From NCBI GenBank assembly GCA_000620545.1, contig JIBA01000019.1, positions 1 through 64,000 on the forward strand: a stretch of 64,000 bases of DNA, read 5' to 3'. Position numbers and translations under genes: made by a program. The notes under the pieces are model-generated. The model was not told the DNA's origin. It did not search any database and saw nothing but the letters and a program-made list of their open reading frames with translations. Below, one piece after another: positions 55,294 through 64,000 of this stretch; position 1 is the stretch's first letter; each line of letters opens with the position of its first letter. Source of the DNA: Intrasporangiaceae bacterium URHB0013. GTDB taxonomy: Bacteria > Actinomycetota > Actinomycetes > Actinomycetales > Dermatophilaceae.

Positions 55294-55856
55294 CGGCGCT
55301 CGCCCGCCGGCGCGCCCGCGGTGACGGGGCGGCGATCCTCGGCGCCCTCACGGTGCAGGACCAGCCGCGACACGGCGAAGGCGCCGATGAGCGCGACCAG
55401 GAGCAGCACCGAGAGCAGCTCGAAGGGCCAGACCCACGTGCCGAAGACGGCCTGCGCCACCTCCGGCGTCGTCGTGGTCGGGGTGTCGAGATCGGCCGTC
55501 GCTCCGGAGAAGAGCGGGAGCAGCAGCGACCCGAGCAGCACGGTCGTCGCGGCTCCGAGCAGGGCGCCGGCGACGCGCTGCCACCACGGGGTGTCGATCT
55601 CGGCATGAGGACCGATCGGGGCCCGGGTCAGCATGAGCGCGAAGAGCACGAGCACGACGATGGCGCCGACGTAGACGAGCAGCTGGACCAGGCCGACGAG
55701 CTCCTGACCCAGGACGAGGTAGGCGCCCGCCAGGGAGCCGAGGGACACCAGCAGCCAGAGGGCCGCGTGGACGACGTGCTTCGTCGTCACCGACAGCAGC
55801 GCCGACAGGGCCGTCACAACACCGACGGCGGTGAAGACGAGGTCGCGGGTCGTCAC
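55290..55856 (-). CDS. nuoJ: Complex I subunit J
   Basis: 188 residues from GTG 55856. Five membrane segments with the conserved [17 protein letters not shown] pi-bulge helix of TM3. Overlaps nuoI by 4 nt upstream. Confidence 0.92.
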   Translation of the reverse strand: MTTRDLVFTAVGVVTALSALLSVTTKHVVHAALWLLVSLGSLAGAYLVLGQELVGLVQLLVYVGAIVVLVLFALMLTRAPIGPHAEIDTPWWQRVAGALLGAATTVLLGSLLLPLFSGATADLDTPTTTTPEVAQAVFGTWVWPFELLSVLLLVALIGAFAVSRLVLHREGAEDRRPVTAGAPAGERR

Positions 55857-56659
55857 TCGCGCTCCTCGTCGGTCGACACCGTGGGCAGCACCTGCGTCGA
55901 GTCCCCCTGTGCCGAAGCCTGGTCCGCAGCCTCCTCGGCCTGCGCGCCGTCGGCGGGTGGGAGGAGCGCGGACTGCTCCGCCGCCGGCTGGCTCGCCGTG
56001 CGCCCGGCCGCCGCGGGCATGACCCGCGTCTGCTCGGCCTCGGGCGCCGGTACGGCGGTCGCCGACGTGGCCTCCCGTCGCACCCGGGCGGGGCGGGCAG
56101 CGGCGCCGGCCCCACGCGTACCACCCGCGGCGCCGGCCACCCCGGCGGAACCCCGAGGAGGTTTGGCGGCGGCCGTCACCTCGGCGGGGTCGGCGCTCCC
56201 CGGGTCGAGCGCCGGAGGTGCCGGGACGGTGGCCATCCAGGCGCCGAGGCGGTCCTTCTCGTGGAGCAGGTCGCGGATGTCCAGCTCGGCGTACTCGAAC
56301 TCGGGGCTCCAGTGCAGGGCGTCGAAGGGGCAGACCTCGATGCAGATCCCGCAGTACATGCAGAGCGAGAAGTCGATGGCGAAGCGGTCGAGGACGTTGC
56401 GCTGACGCGCACGTCCCCCCGGCGTCGTCGGAGGCAGCTCCTCCTTGTGCGAGTCGATGTAGATGCACCAGTCGGGGCACTCACGGGCACAGAGCATGCA
56501 GGAGGTGCAGTTCTCCTCGGTCAGCGCGATGACGCCACGCGACCGCGGCGGCAGCGCGGGCGAGACGTCGGGGTACTCGGCCGTGTGCGTGTGCCGCGTC
56601 AGCGACCTCGCCGTCGTGGCGAGCCCCTTGACGAGCCCCGGCAGCATGCCGTCAGCCAC
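55853..56659 (-). CDS. nuoI: Complex I subunit I (two 4Fe-4S clusters) with long C-terminal extension
   Basis: 268 residues from GTG 56659 (GGAGG about 9 nt upstream). Two ferredoxin motifs, [15 protein letters not shown] and [18 protein letters not shown], carry clusters N6a and N6b that pass electrons toward NuoB. The Fe-S core ends near residue 155; a ~110-residue Ala/Pro/Glu-rich low-complexity tail follows, absent from ordinary NuoI. With NuoG and NuoF missing, this subunit could be the direct electron entry point, for example from ferredoxin. Confidence 0.92.
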   Translation of the reverse strand: MADGMLPGLVKGLATTARSLTRHTHTAEYPDVSPALPPRSRGVIALTEENCTSCMLCARECPDWCIYIDSHKEELPPTTPGGRARQRNVLDRFAIDFSLCMYCGICIEVCPFDALHWSPEFEYAELDIRDLLHEKDRLGAWMATVPAPPALDPGSADPAEVTAAAKPPRGSAGVAGAAGGTRGAGAAARPARVRREATSATAVPAPEAEQTRVMPAAAGRTASQPAAEQSALLPPADGAQAEEAADQASAQGDSTQVLPTVSTDEERE

Positions 56660-56680
56660 GCCTCCCCACCTCCCCCTCCA

Positions 56681-56951
56681 CCGTCGAAAGGCCAAAGTCT
56701 GCGCCCACCGCACCGTCGAGAGGCCAAAGTTCGTGGGGTCGGCGCGGTCGAGAGGTCAGTTTGGCCGGGACGGGTCCTGGCCACTCGACGGTCCGGGGGC
56801 CGCGAAGTTCGGCCACTCGACGGTGATGGGGCCGCAGAGTTCGGCCTCTCGACGAGCCAGAGGCCGCGAAGTCTGGCCTCTCGACGGAGGTGGGGCCGCA
56901 GACTTTGGCCTCTCGACGGTGGCGGGGCCGCAAAGCTTGGCCTTTCGACGG
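56681..56951. repeat. Nine-copy 32-bp repeat array (three inverted, six direct) between nuoH and nuoI
   Basis: A 13-bp core recurs at exact 32-bp steps: CCGTCGARAGGCC-type at 56681, 56713 and 56745 (the third degenerate), and its reverse complement GGCCWCTCGACGG-type at 56779, 56811, 56843, 56875, 56907 and 56939. A second block in each unit, GGCCGCRRAGTYT, lets every unit fold into a small hairpin. The array fills the only substantial gap in the operon, about 300 bp, between nuoH and nuoI; the last unit touches the nuoH stop codon. Confidence 0.92.
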
Positions 56952-56956
56952 TGGGG

Positions 56957-57925
56957 TCATGGGTGAACCACCACCCCGACGGCGGTCAGCGCTAGCTGGA
57001 AGAGCGCCATCGGCACGAGCCACATCCACGCGAGGCGCTGCAGCTGGTCCTCGCGCATGCGCGGCCAGGACACCCGCAGCCAGATGACGACGACCGCGAC
57101 GAGGAAGCCCTTGAGCAGGGTCCAGAGCCAGCCGAGCCACTCCTCGAGAGGCCCGGACCAGCCGCCGAGGTAGAGCACGGCGAAGAGCAGGGACATGACG
57201 ACGATGCCGGCGTACTCGGCGAGCAGGAAGAACGCGAAGCGCAGTCCGGTGTACTCGGTGAACGCGCCGAAGACGATCTCCGAGTCGGCCAGGGGCATGT
57301 CGAAGGGTGGGCGCTGCAGCTCGGCGAGGGCGGCGACGAGGAAGACGACCGCGCCGGGCAGCTGCCAGACCAGCCACCACGGGTTCCACGCCTCGGCGAT
57401 GCCGACCAGGGACAGGGTGCCGGCCGCGAGGGCGACGGACGCCACGGCCAGGACCATCGGCAGCTCGTAGGAGACGAGCTGGGCGGCGGCGCGCATCGCG
57501 CCGAGCAGGGAGTACTTGTTGGCCGAGGCCCAGCCCGCCATGAGCGTGCCGATGATGCCGACCCCGATGACCGCGAGCACGAGCACGACGCTCGCGTCCA
57601 CGTCGGCACCGACGACCCGCGGCGACAGGGGGATGACGGCGAGTGCGACGAGGTAGGGGATGAGAGCGACGAACGGGGCGAGCCGGAAGACCCAGCGGTC
57701 GGCCCGGGCCGGGGTGATGTCCTCCTTCTGGACGAACTTCACCCCGTCGGCGACGAGCTGCGCCCACCCGTGGAAGCCTCCGGCATACATCGGCCCGAGG
57801 CGGCCCTGCATGTGCGCCATGACCTTGTGCTCCGTCTGACCGACGAGCAGGGGCAGGACGAGGAAGGCCGCGAGCACGGCCACGGCACGCAGCACGACCT
57901 CGAGCCACGGCGACAGGTCGCTCAT
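56957..57925 (-). CDS. nuoH: Complex I subunit H
   Basis: 322 residues from ATG 57925, overlapping the nuoC stop (ATGA). Eight membrane segments with VGQTEHKVMAHMQGRLGP, ADSEIVFGAFTEYTGLRFAFFLLAEY (quinone-channel Glu residues) and LLKGFLVAVVVIWLRVSWPRMREDQLQRLAW. It normally forms the quinone chamber together with NuoB and NuoD; NuoD is not encoded here. The protein is shorter than average (about 330-400). Confidence 0.94.
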   Translation of the reverse strand: MSDLSPWLEVVLRAVAVLAAFLVLPLLVGQTEHKVMAHMQGRLGPMYAGGFHGWAQLVADGVKFVQKEDITPARADRWVFRLAPFVALIPYLVALAVIPLSPRVVGADVDASVVLVLAVIGVGIIGTLMAGWASANKYSLLGAMRAAAQLVSYELPMVLAVASVALAAGTLSLVGIAEAWNPWWLVWQLPGAVVFLVAALAELQRPPFDMPLADSEIVFGAFTEYTGLRFAFFLLAEYAGIVVMSLLFAVLYLGGWSGPLEEWLGWLWTLLKGFLVAVVVIWLRVSWPRMREDQLQRLAWMWLVPMALFQLALTAVGVVVHP

Positions 57926-58449
57926 CGCGGTCCCCACTCGGGACCGGGGACGCCGGGCGCCTGCACGCGCCGCCGGCCGGGGGCGCGGGCGGAGTCGTGC
58001 CCCTCGCCGGGCTCCTTGGCGCCCGGCCACGCCTTCGAGGCACGGGCGGCGAGGACGAAGGACTTGCGCAGCGGCGTGCCCTCGAAGCCGTCGGGGAGCA
58101 GGAGCGGTCGCAGCCCGAGCCCGCTGCCGTCGTCGAAGCCGTCGAACTCGATGCCGAACATCTCGTGGGTCTCGCGCTCGTGCCATGCCGCGCCGCGGAA
58201 GATCCCGGTCAACGACGGCACGGGCAGCCCCTCGGAGACGCGGGTGCGCAGCAGGACGGACACCAGTGCACCCGGCTGGCGGGTGTCGAGCAGGTGGCAG
58301 ACGATGTCGAAGCCGGCGTCGTCACCGTCGCGGTCGGTCTCGTCGACGGCCGTGAGCCAGTCGAAGTACGCGTAACCCTCCTCACGGAGCGACAGAACCG
58401 TGCTCAACCACTCCCCGGAGGGCACGTCGCGCACGTCGGTGACCCTCAC
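57922..58449 (-). CDS. nuoC: Complex I subunit C
   Basis: 175 residues from GTG 58449, overlapping the nuoB stop. The 30-kDa-subunit signature [16 protein letters not shown] and [18 protein letters not shown] is present. No NuoD domain is fused to it: the protein ends in a ~40-residue Arg/Pro/Gly tail. The expected nuoD gene is absent from the junction with nuoH. Confidence 0.92.
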   Translation of the reverse strand: MRVTDVRDVPSGEWLSTVLSLREEGYAYFDWLTAVDETDRDGDDAGFDIVCHLLDTRQPGALVSVLLRTRVSEGLPVPSLTGIFRGAAWHERETHEMFGIEFDGFDDGSGLGLRPLLLPDGFEGTPLRKSFVLAARASKAWPGAKEPGEGHDSARAPGRRRVQAPGVPGPEWGPR

Positions 58450-59138
58450 TGGCCACCCTCCCCCGGCTTCACACCTCGGCGCAGGAGGGGGCGACGGAGG
58501 TCACCGGCGCTGCCGACGCGAGTGCCCGCATACCGTCCCTTGAGCTTCTGCGCCGAGAGGCGCTCGGTCGCGATCTGCTCCTGCAGGCGGATGATCCCGT
58601 GGAGCAGCGCCTCGGGACGCGGTGGGCAGCCGGGGACGTAGACGTCGACGGGGACGATCTGGTCGACGCCCTTGGTGACCGAGTAGGAGTCCCAGTAGGG
58701 GCCGCCGGAGTTGGAGCAGGCGCCGAAGGAGATGACGTACTTCGGCTCGGGCATCTGGTCGTAGAGGCGGCGGATCGCCGGTGCCATCTTGTCGGTGACG
58801 GTGCCCGAGACGACCATGAGGTCCGCCTGGCGCGGGCCGGGGGCGAAGGGGATGACCCCGAGGCGGATGAAGTCGTGGCGGCCCATCGAGGCGGCGATGA
58901 ACTCGATGGCGCAGCAGGCGAGCCCGAAGTTGAAGACCCACAGGGAGTAGCGACGCCCCCAGTTGAGCACGACCTTGATCGGCTTGGGCGCATGGCTGCC
59001 GAGCACGCCCACCGATGCGGGCCCGATGGTCGGCATCGGCAGGCTGACGGGCCGGCTGCTCGACGCGCTCGACGCGCTCGACGCGCTGGACGGGCTGGAC
59101 GGGCTGGACGGGCTCGGCGGGCTCGGCGGCTGCTCCAT
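58446..59138 (-). CDS. nuoB: Complex I subunit B
   Basis: 230 residues from ATG 59138, one base inside the nuoA stop (TGATG), with GAGGTGGG upstream. All four cluster-N2 cysteines are seen: the CC pair in [17 protein letters not shown] and [10 protein letters not shown]. An N-terminal ~30-residue Ser/Pro/Ala run comes from a 9-bp tandem repeat. N2 is the last cluster before quinone in complex I. Confidence 0.94.
   Translation of the reverse strand: MEQPPSPPSPSSPSSPSSASSASSASSSRPVSLPMPTIGPASVGVLGSHAPKPIKVVLNWGRRYSLWVFNFGLACCAIEFIAASMGRHDFIRLGVIPFAPGPRQADLMVVSGTVTDKMAPAIRRLYDQMPEPKYVISFGACSNSGGPYWDSYSVTKGVDQIVPVDVYVPGCPPRPEALLHGIIRLQEQIATERLSAQKLKGRYAGTRVGSAGDLRRPLLRRGVKPGEGGQ
59058..59129 (-). 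repeat. Eight-unit 9-bp tandem repeat at the start of nuoB
   Basis: Eight contiguous nonamers on the plus strand: three GCTCGACGC, three GCTGGACGG and two GCTCGGCGG. They encode the Ser/Pro/Ala N-terminus of NuoB in steps of three residues, so copy-number change preserves the frame. Confidence 0.9.
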
Positions 59139-59497
59139 CACACCCACCTCAGCAGGCCGCGGCGACCCGCGTGGGCCAGGCCCAGCACGATGACACCGAT
59201 GAAGATGCCCATCTCGACGAGGCTGGCGCGGCCCAGCTCGGCGTCGCGGATGACGGTCGCCCAGGGGAAGAGGTAGATCGCGTCGACGGCGAAGATGACG
59301 TAGAGGAAGGAGAAGACGAAGTAGCGCACCTTCGTCTGGGCCCAGCCGTCGCCGACCGGGTCGACGCCGGACTCGTACGTCGTCAGCTTGGCCGCGTGCG
59401 CGGCCCGCGGTGCGAGCAGTCGTCGCACGACCATCGCTGCCGTGACGAGCAGGACGCCCGCCCCCAGCACCGCTGCGACGGCCACGTACCCGGACAT
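59138..59497 (-). CDS. nuoA: Complex I subunit A
   Basis: 119 residues from ATG 59497; an in-frame ATG at 59515 would include the -10 element. Three membrane helices with the conserved [13 protein letters not shown] loop and [22 protein letters not shown]. First gene of the operon; TAGGCT 7 nt before the ATG indicates a leaderless mRNA. Divergent from korA. Confidence 0.92.
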   Translation of the reverse strand: MSGYVAVAAVLGAGVLLVTAAMVVRRLLAPRAAHAAKLTTYESGVDPVGDGWAQTKVRYFVFSFLYVIFAVDAIYLFPWATVIRDAELGRASLVEMGIFIGVIVLGLAHAGRRGLLRWV

Positions 59498-59504
59498 GAC
59501 GGCC

Positions 59505-59510
59505 AGCCTA
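59505..59510 (-). promoter_or_regulatory. -10 element (TAGGCT) of the leaderless nuo operon
   Basis: On the minus strand TAGGCT is followed by 7 nt and the nuoA ATG. The remaining ~210 bp to korA must hold both divergent promoters; no palindromic operator stood out. Confidence 0.55.
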
Positions 59511-59720
59511 TCCATGCCGGTTCGCCGATGGCGCGGTCCCCGTGGCCGGCTTCGAACGGCGTCGCGCGCTCGGCGCCCGGGCGGGTCCGCGGGCCGACGC
59601 GGCTGTCCACGTGATGGCAACCTGCGCATTCCGGCGCAGAGAGCGACATAGCATGGAAGTGTCCCGCCGCACAGGGCCACGGGCAGTGAATCGTATGGAA
59701 GTTCGAGGACGTCGCAGAGC

Positions 59721-61615
<1,895 letters not shown>

Positions 61616-61619
<4 letters not shown>

Positions 61620-62695
61620 CCACTGACCTGGGTATGCCGCTCCGCTCCGCGAGCGTCCCCGGCACCGCGGGCGTGCCCCGCCTTCCCGACGGGACGGCGC
61701 TGACGAAGAAGGACTTCACGTCCGACCAGGAGGTGCGCTGGTGCCCCGGTTGCGGCGACTACGCGATCCTCGCCGCCGTGCAGGGCTTCCTGCCCGAGCT
61801 CGGGCTCAAGCGGGAGAACATCGTCTTCGTCTCGGGCATCGGGTGCAGCTCGCGCTTCCCGTACTACCTCGACACCTACGGGATGCACTCGATCCACGGT
61901 CGCGCCCCCGCCATCGCGACCGGACTGGCCGCGACCCGGGAAGACCTGTCGGTCTGGGTCGTCACCGGTGACGGCGACGCGCTGTCGATCGGCGGCAACC
62001 ACCTCATCCACGCGCTGCGCCGCAACGTCAACCTCAAGATCCTGCTCTTCAACAACGAGATCTACGGCCTGACGAAGGGGCAGTACTCCCCCACCTCGCA
62101 CGTCGGACAGGTGACGAAGTCGACGCCCCTCGGGTCGCTTGACACGCCCTTCAACCCGGTGTCCCTGGCGCTCGGCGCCGAGGCGAGCTTCGTGGCCCGC
62201 ACCATGGACTCCGACCGCCAGCACCTGACCTCGGTGCTGCGTGCCGCGGCCGAGCACCGCGGCTCCGCACTCGTCGAGATCTACCAGAACTGCCCGATCT
62301 TCAACGACGGCGTGTTCGACGTCCTCAAGGACCGCACCGAGGCAGCCGCCCGGATCCTGCACCTCGCCGACGGCGAGGAGGTCGGAGCCGGTGACGGCGT
62401 CGTCGTCCGCGACGACCGGGGCTCACTGTCCGTCGTGCCGCGGGCGCAGGCCGATCCGGCCCGCATCGTGCGCCACGACGTCTCGGCCGAGGACCCGTCC
62501 GCGGCGTTCGCGCTCTCGCGGCTCGACAGCCCGGACCTCGGTCACGTGCCGATGGGGATCTTCCGCAACGTGCAGCGCCCGACCTACGACGACTCCCTGC
62601 GTGAGCAGATCGCCTCGGCTCGCACCGGCGAGGTCACCGATGCCGACATCGACGCCCTGCTGGCGGGGCGCGACACCTGGACCGTGGGGGCGTGA
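61616..62695 (+). CDS. korB: 2-oxoacid:ferredoxin oxidoreductase, beta subunit
   Basis: 359 residues. TPP-binding subunit: VVTGDGDALSIGGNHLIHALRRNVNLKILLFNNEIYGLTKGQYSPTS holds the Mg-TPP GDG...NN motif. Cysteines WCPGCGDYA and GIGCSSRFP, plus a later Cys (NCPIFNDGVF), fit the single 4Fe-4S cluster of KorB. Coupled to korA upstream and to a transporter gene downstream (GTGA overlap). Confidence 0.94.
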
Positions 62696-63693
62696 CGGCC
62701 CGACAGACCTTCACGCCCGCCGCGCGTCCCGAGTCGTCGACGCCTGCATCGGGCTCGAGGGCACCGCACGGCGAGGTCGGGCGGGGCACCCTGCTCGGCT
62801 TCGCGGCATACGGGCTCTGGGGGCTCTTCCCGCTCTACTTCGACGCGCTCAAGCCCGCCGGACCGTGGGAGATCCTCGCCCACCGCATCCTCTGGACCCT
62901 GCTCTTCTGCGTGGTCGTGCTGCTCGTCGTGCGCGACCTCGGCTGGATCCGCCCGCTGCTGCGCCGGCCGCGGCTGCTCGCCGGCACCGGGCTCGCGGCG
63001 GTGCTCATCGCGGTGAACTGGGTCGTCTACGTGGCGGCCGTCACCTCGGGCAACACCTCGGAGGCGGCCCTCGGCTACTTCCTCAACCCCCTCGTGACGG
63101 TGGCGCTGGGTGTCGTCGTGCTCGGTGAGCGCCTACGCGTCCTCCAGTGGGTGGCCGTCGGGATCGGCGTCGCCGCCGGCGTCTACCTCGGTGTGTCCGG
63201 CGGACGCGTGCCATGGGTGGCCCTCACGCTCGCGGTGTCCTTCGCGCTCTACGGCCTGACGAAGAAGAAGATCGGCGTCAGCCTCGACGCGATCCACGGC
63301 CTGACCGTCGAGACCGTCGTGCTGGCCCCCGTAGCGGTGGTGCTCCTCCTCGTCGTGGGTGCCCAGGGCGGACTCGAGTTCGGCCTGCACGGCGGGACGC
63401 ACACGTCGCTGCTCGTGCTGTCCGGCCTCGTCACCGCCGTGCCGTTGCTGTGCTTCGCCGCCGCGGCCCGGCGCATCCCGCTCGTGTCGATCGGGCTCAT
63501 CCAGTTCATCACCCCGCTCATGCAGCTGCTGTGTGCGGTGGTGCTCCTCGGTGAGCACATGCCACGCGAGCGCTGGGTCGGCTTCGGGATCGTCTGGGCC
63601 GCACTCCTCGTGCTGACCGTCGACTCGCTGCTGGGTCTGCGTGGCGCGCGCGCCGCACGACGCGACCTGCCCGTCGACGACTGCCCGCGCTGA
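62692..63693 (+). CDS. rarD: RarD/EamA-family transporter
   Basis: 333 residues from GTG 62692, overlapping korB. Ten membrane helices in two EamA halves: LLGFAAYGLWGLFPLYFDALKPAGPWEILAHRILWTLLF opens with the RarD signature, and VLLGEHMPRERWVGFGIVWAALLVL is the end of the second half. Substrate unknown. Translational coupling to KOR genes is odd for a permease and may reflect only operon growth. Confidence 0.9.
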   Translation: MTARQTFTPAARPESSTPASGSRAPHGEVGRGTLLGFAAYGLWGLFPLYFDALKPAGPWEILAHRILWTLLFCVVVLLVVRDLGWIRPLLRRPRLLAGTGLAAVLIAVNWVVYVAAVTSGNTSEAALGYFLNPLVTVALGVVVLGERLRVLQWVAVGIGVAAGVYLGVSGGRVPWVALTLAVSFALYGLTKKKIGVSLDAIHGLTVETVVLAPVAVVLLLVVGAQGGLEFGLHGGTHTSLLVLSGLVTAVPLLCFAAAARRIPLVSIGLIQFITPLMQLLCAVVLLGEHMPRERWVGFGIVWAALLVLTVDSLLGLRGARAARRDLPVDDCPR

Positions 63694-63878
63694 GGCGGAC
63701 CCGGCACACCCGCTGACGCGCGGCTCGCGCTGATGGGCGGCTCCGGCGGGCGGCCGGCGGGCGGACGGCCGGCGGGCGGCCGGCGGACGGCCGCGCGGCT
63801 GCGGGCTGTCCGGCTGGTGTGCGGTGAGAAGCCGCCGACCGCAGCCACCGAGCGCCCCCGCAGTGACAGACTGCCGGG
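63694..63878. other. GC-rich gap with 11-bp repeats between rarD and an MFS gene
   Basis: No gene seen. Four 11-bp CCGGCGGGCGG-type units occur at 63743-63753, 63754-63764, 63769-63779 and 63780-63790 (the last with one change), followed by GGCCGCGCGGC. They can fold into alternative G/C hairpins and may act as a terminator for korAB-rarD. Confidence 0.6.
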
Positions 63879-64000
63879 GTGAGCGACATCGTCCTCGGCT
63901 CCCGCACCGGTCGGTTCGTCATCGCGGCCGCGGTGCTCGGCTCGGGCATGGCCCTGCTCGACGGGACCGTCGTCAACGTCGCGCTCGTGCGCATCGGCGA
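63879..64000 (+). CDS. MFS transporter of the DHA2 (EmrB/QacA) type, N-terminal fragment
   Basis: GTG 63879 opens a frame that runs off the window after 40 complete codons. The segment VLGSGMALLDGTVVNVALVRIG is the first helix and motif D1 of 14-helix drug-proton antiporters. Nothing further can be said. Confidence 0.75.
   Translation, partial: MSDIVLGSRTGRFVIAAAVLGSGMALLDGTVVNVALVRIG

Noticed and set aside
56681-56951. CRISPR array (32-bp periodic repeats)
   Set aside because: The whole 32-bp unit is repetitive, there are no unique spacers, orientation flips after three units, and no cas genes are present.
56261-56995. Open frame running through the nuoI end and the repeat array on the plus strand
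   Set aside because: It is antisense to nuoI and its sequence is dictated by the repeats; no start site or conserved residues.
57922-58449. A NuoC-NuoD fusion that would supply the missing subunit D
   Set aside because: The frame ends after the NuoC signature with a 40-residue basic tail; none of the NuoD quinone-site motifs appear.

Overview
The window is chromosomal DNA of a high-GC actinobacterium, most likely a member of the Micrococcales close to Intrasporangiaceae. The evidence is: about 70% G+C, many GTG starts, 4-nt ATGA/GTGA gene overlaps, leaderless promoters (TANNNT 6-7 nt before the start codon), and a typical actinobacterial gene set (DtxR/IdeR regulator, XPB helicase with a Helicase_C_3 partner, DUF2530 and DUF3027 proteins, an MprAB-PepD-like stress locus, c-di-AMP riboswitch ahead of an NlpC/P60 hydrolase). 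The heptamer GTATGCC/GGCATAC is strikingly frequent on both strands. No rRNA, tRNA, CRISPR array or prophage was seen. The only mobile-element trace is the end of an IS481-type transposase at the left edge.

Layout. 1-8.3 kb is accessory: the transposase tail, a secreted protein, a membrane protein, then a carbohydrate cluster made of a GH2 enzyme, a GH1-like/GT4-like fusion, a small Cys-containing protein and UDP-galactopyranose mutase. The last three are joined by 4-nt overlaps, suggesting one galactofuranose-related pathway. 8.4-11.1 kb holds a partner-switching module (MASE1-SpoIIE-HATPase protein plus STAS antagonist) with a tiny coupled upstream ORF. 11.1-15.1 kb runs leftward: DsbA-like protein, c-di-AMP-riboswitch-controlled NlpC/P60 protein, DtxR-type regulator, MFS pump. 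15.2-27.9 kb mixes small membrane proteins, an intergenic short transcript with a near-perfect extended Shine-Dalgarno, pdxH, a second citrate synthase, a PQQ-type sugar dehydrogenase, serC, a lytic transglycosylase, ferritin and a MarR-MFS-microprotein operon.

28-38 kb holds a purine permease, DUF2530, DUF3027, cold-shock protein, aldose epimerase, the Helicase_C_3/XPB pair on either side of HMG-CoA lyase, and an unannotated 58-aa Cys-rich peptide behind a palindrome-covered promoter. 38.2-49.8 kb is an envelope-stress region: response regulator, sensor kinase, HtrA protease, a zinc-ribbon SDR, PepN and HtpX. Matching 8-3-8 direct repeats (CTCCCAGC) lie upstream of both the regulator and htpX, suggesting one regulon.

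49.8-62.7 kb is the energetic centrepiece: a leftward nuoA-B-C-H-I-J-K-L-M-N operon without nuoD, E, F or G, divergent from a 2-oxoacid:ferredoxin oxidoreductase (korA-korB). The NADH-input module is absent and a ferredoxin-reducing enzyme is next door, so electron entry from ferredoxin is plausible; the missing NuoD is unexplained. Nearly all nuo genes overlap, except nuoH and nuoI, which are separated by about 300 bp occupied by nine copies of a 32-bp repeat, three inverted and six direct, in exact 32-bp register. The window ends with a RarD-like transporter and the start of a DHA2-type MFS transporter.
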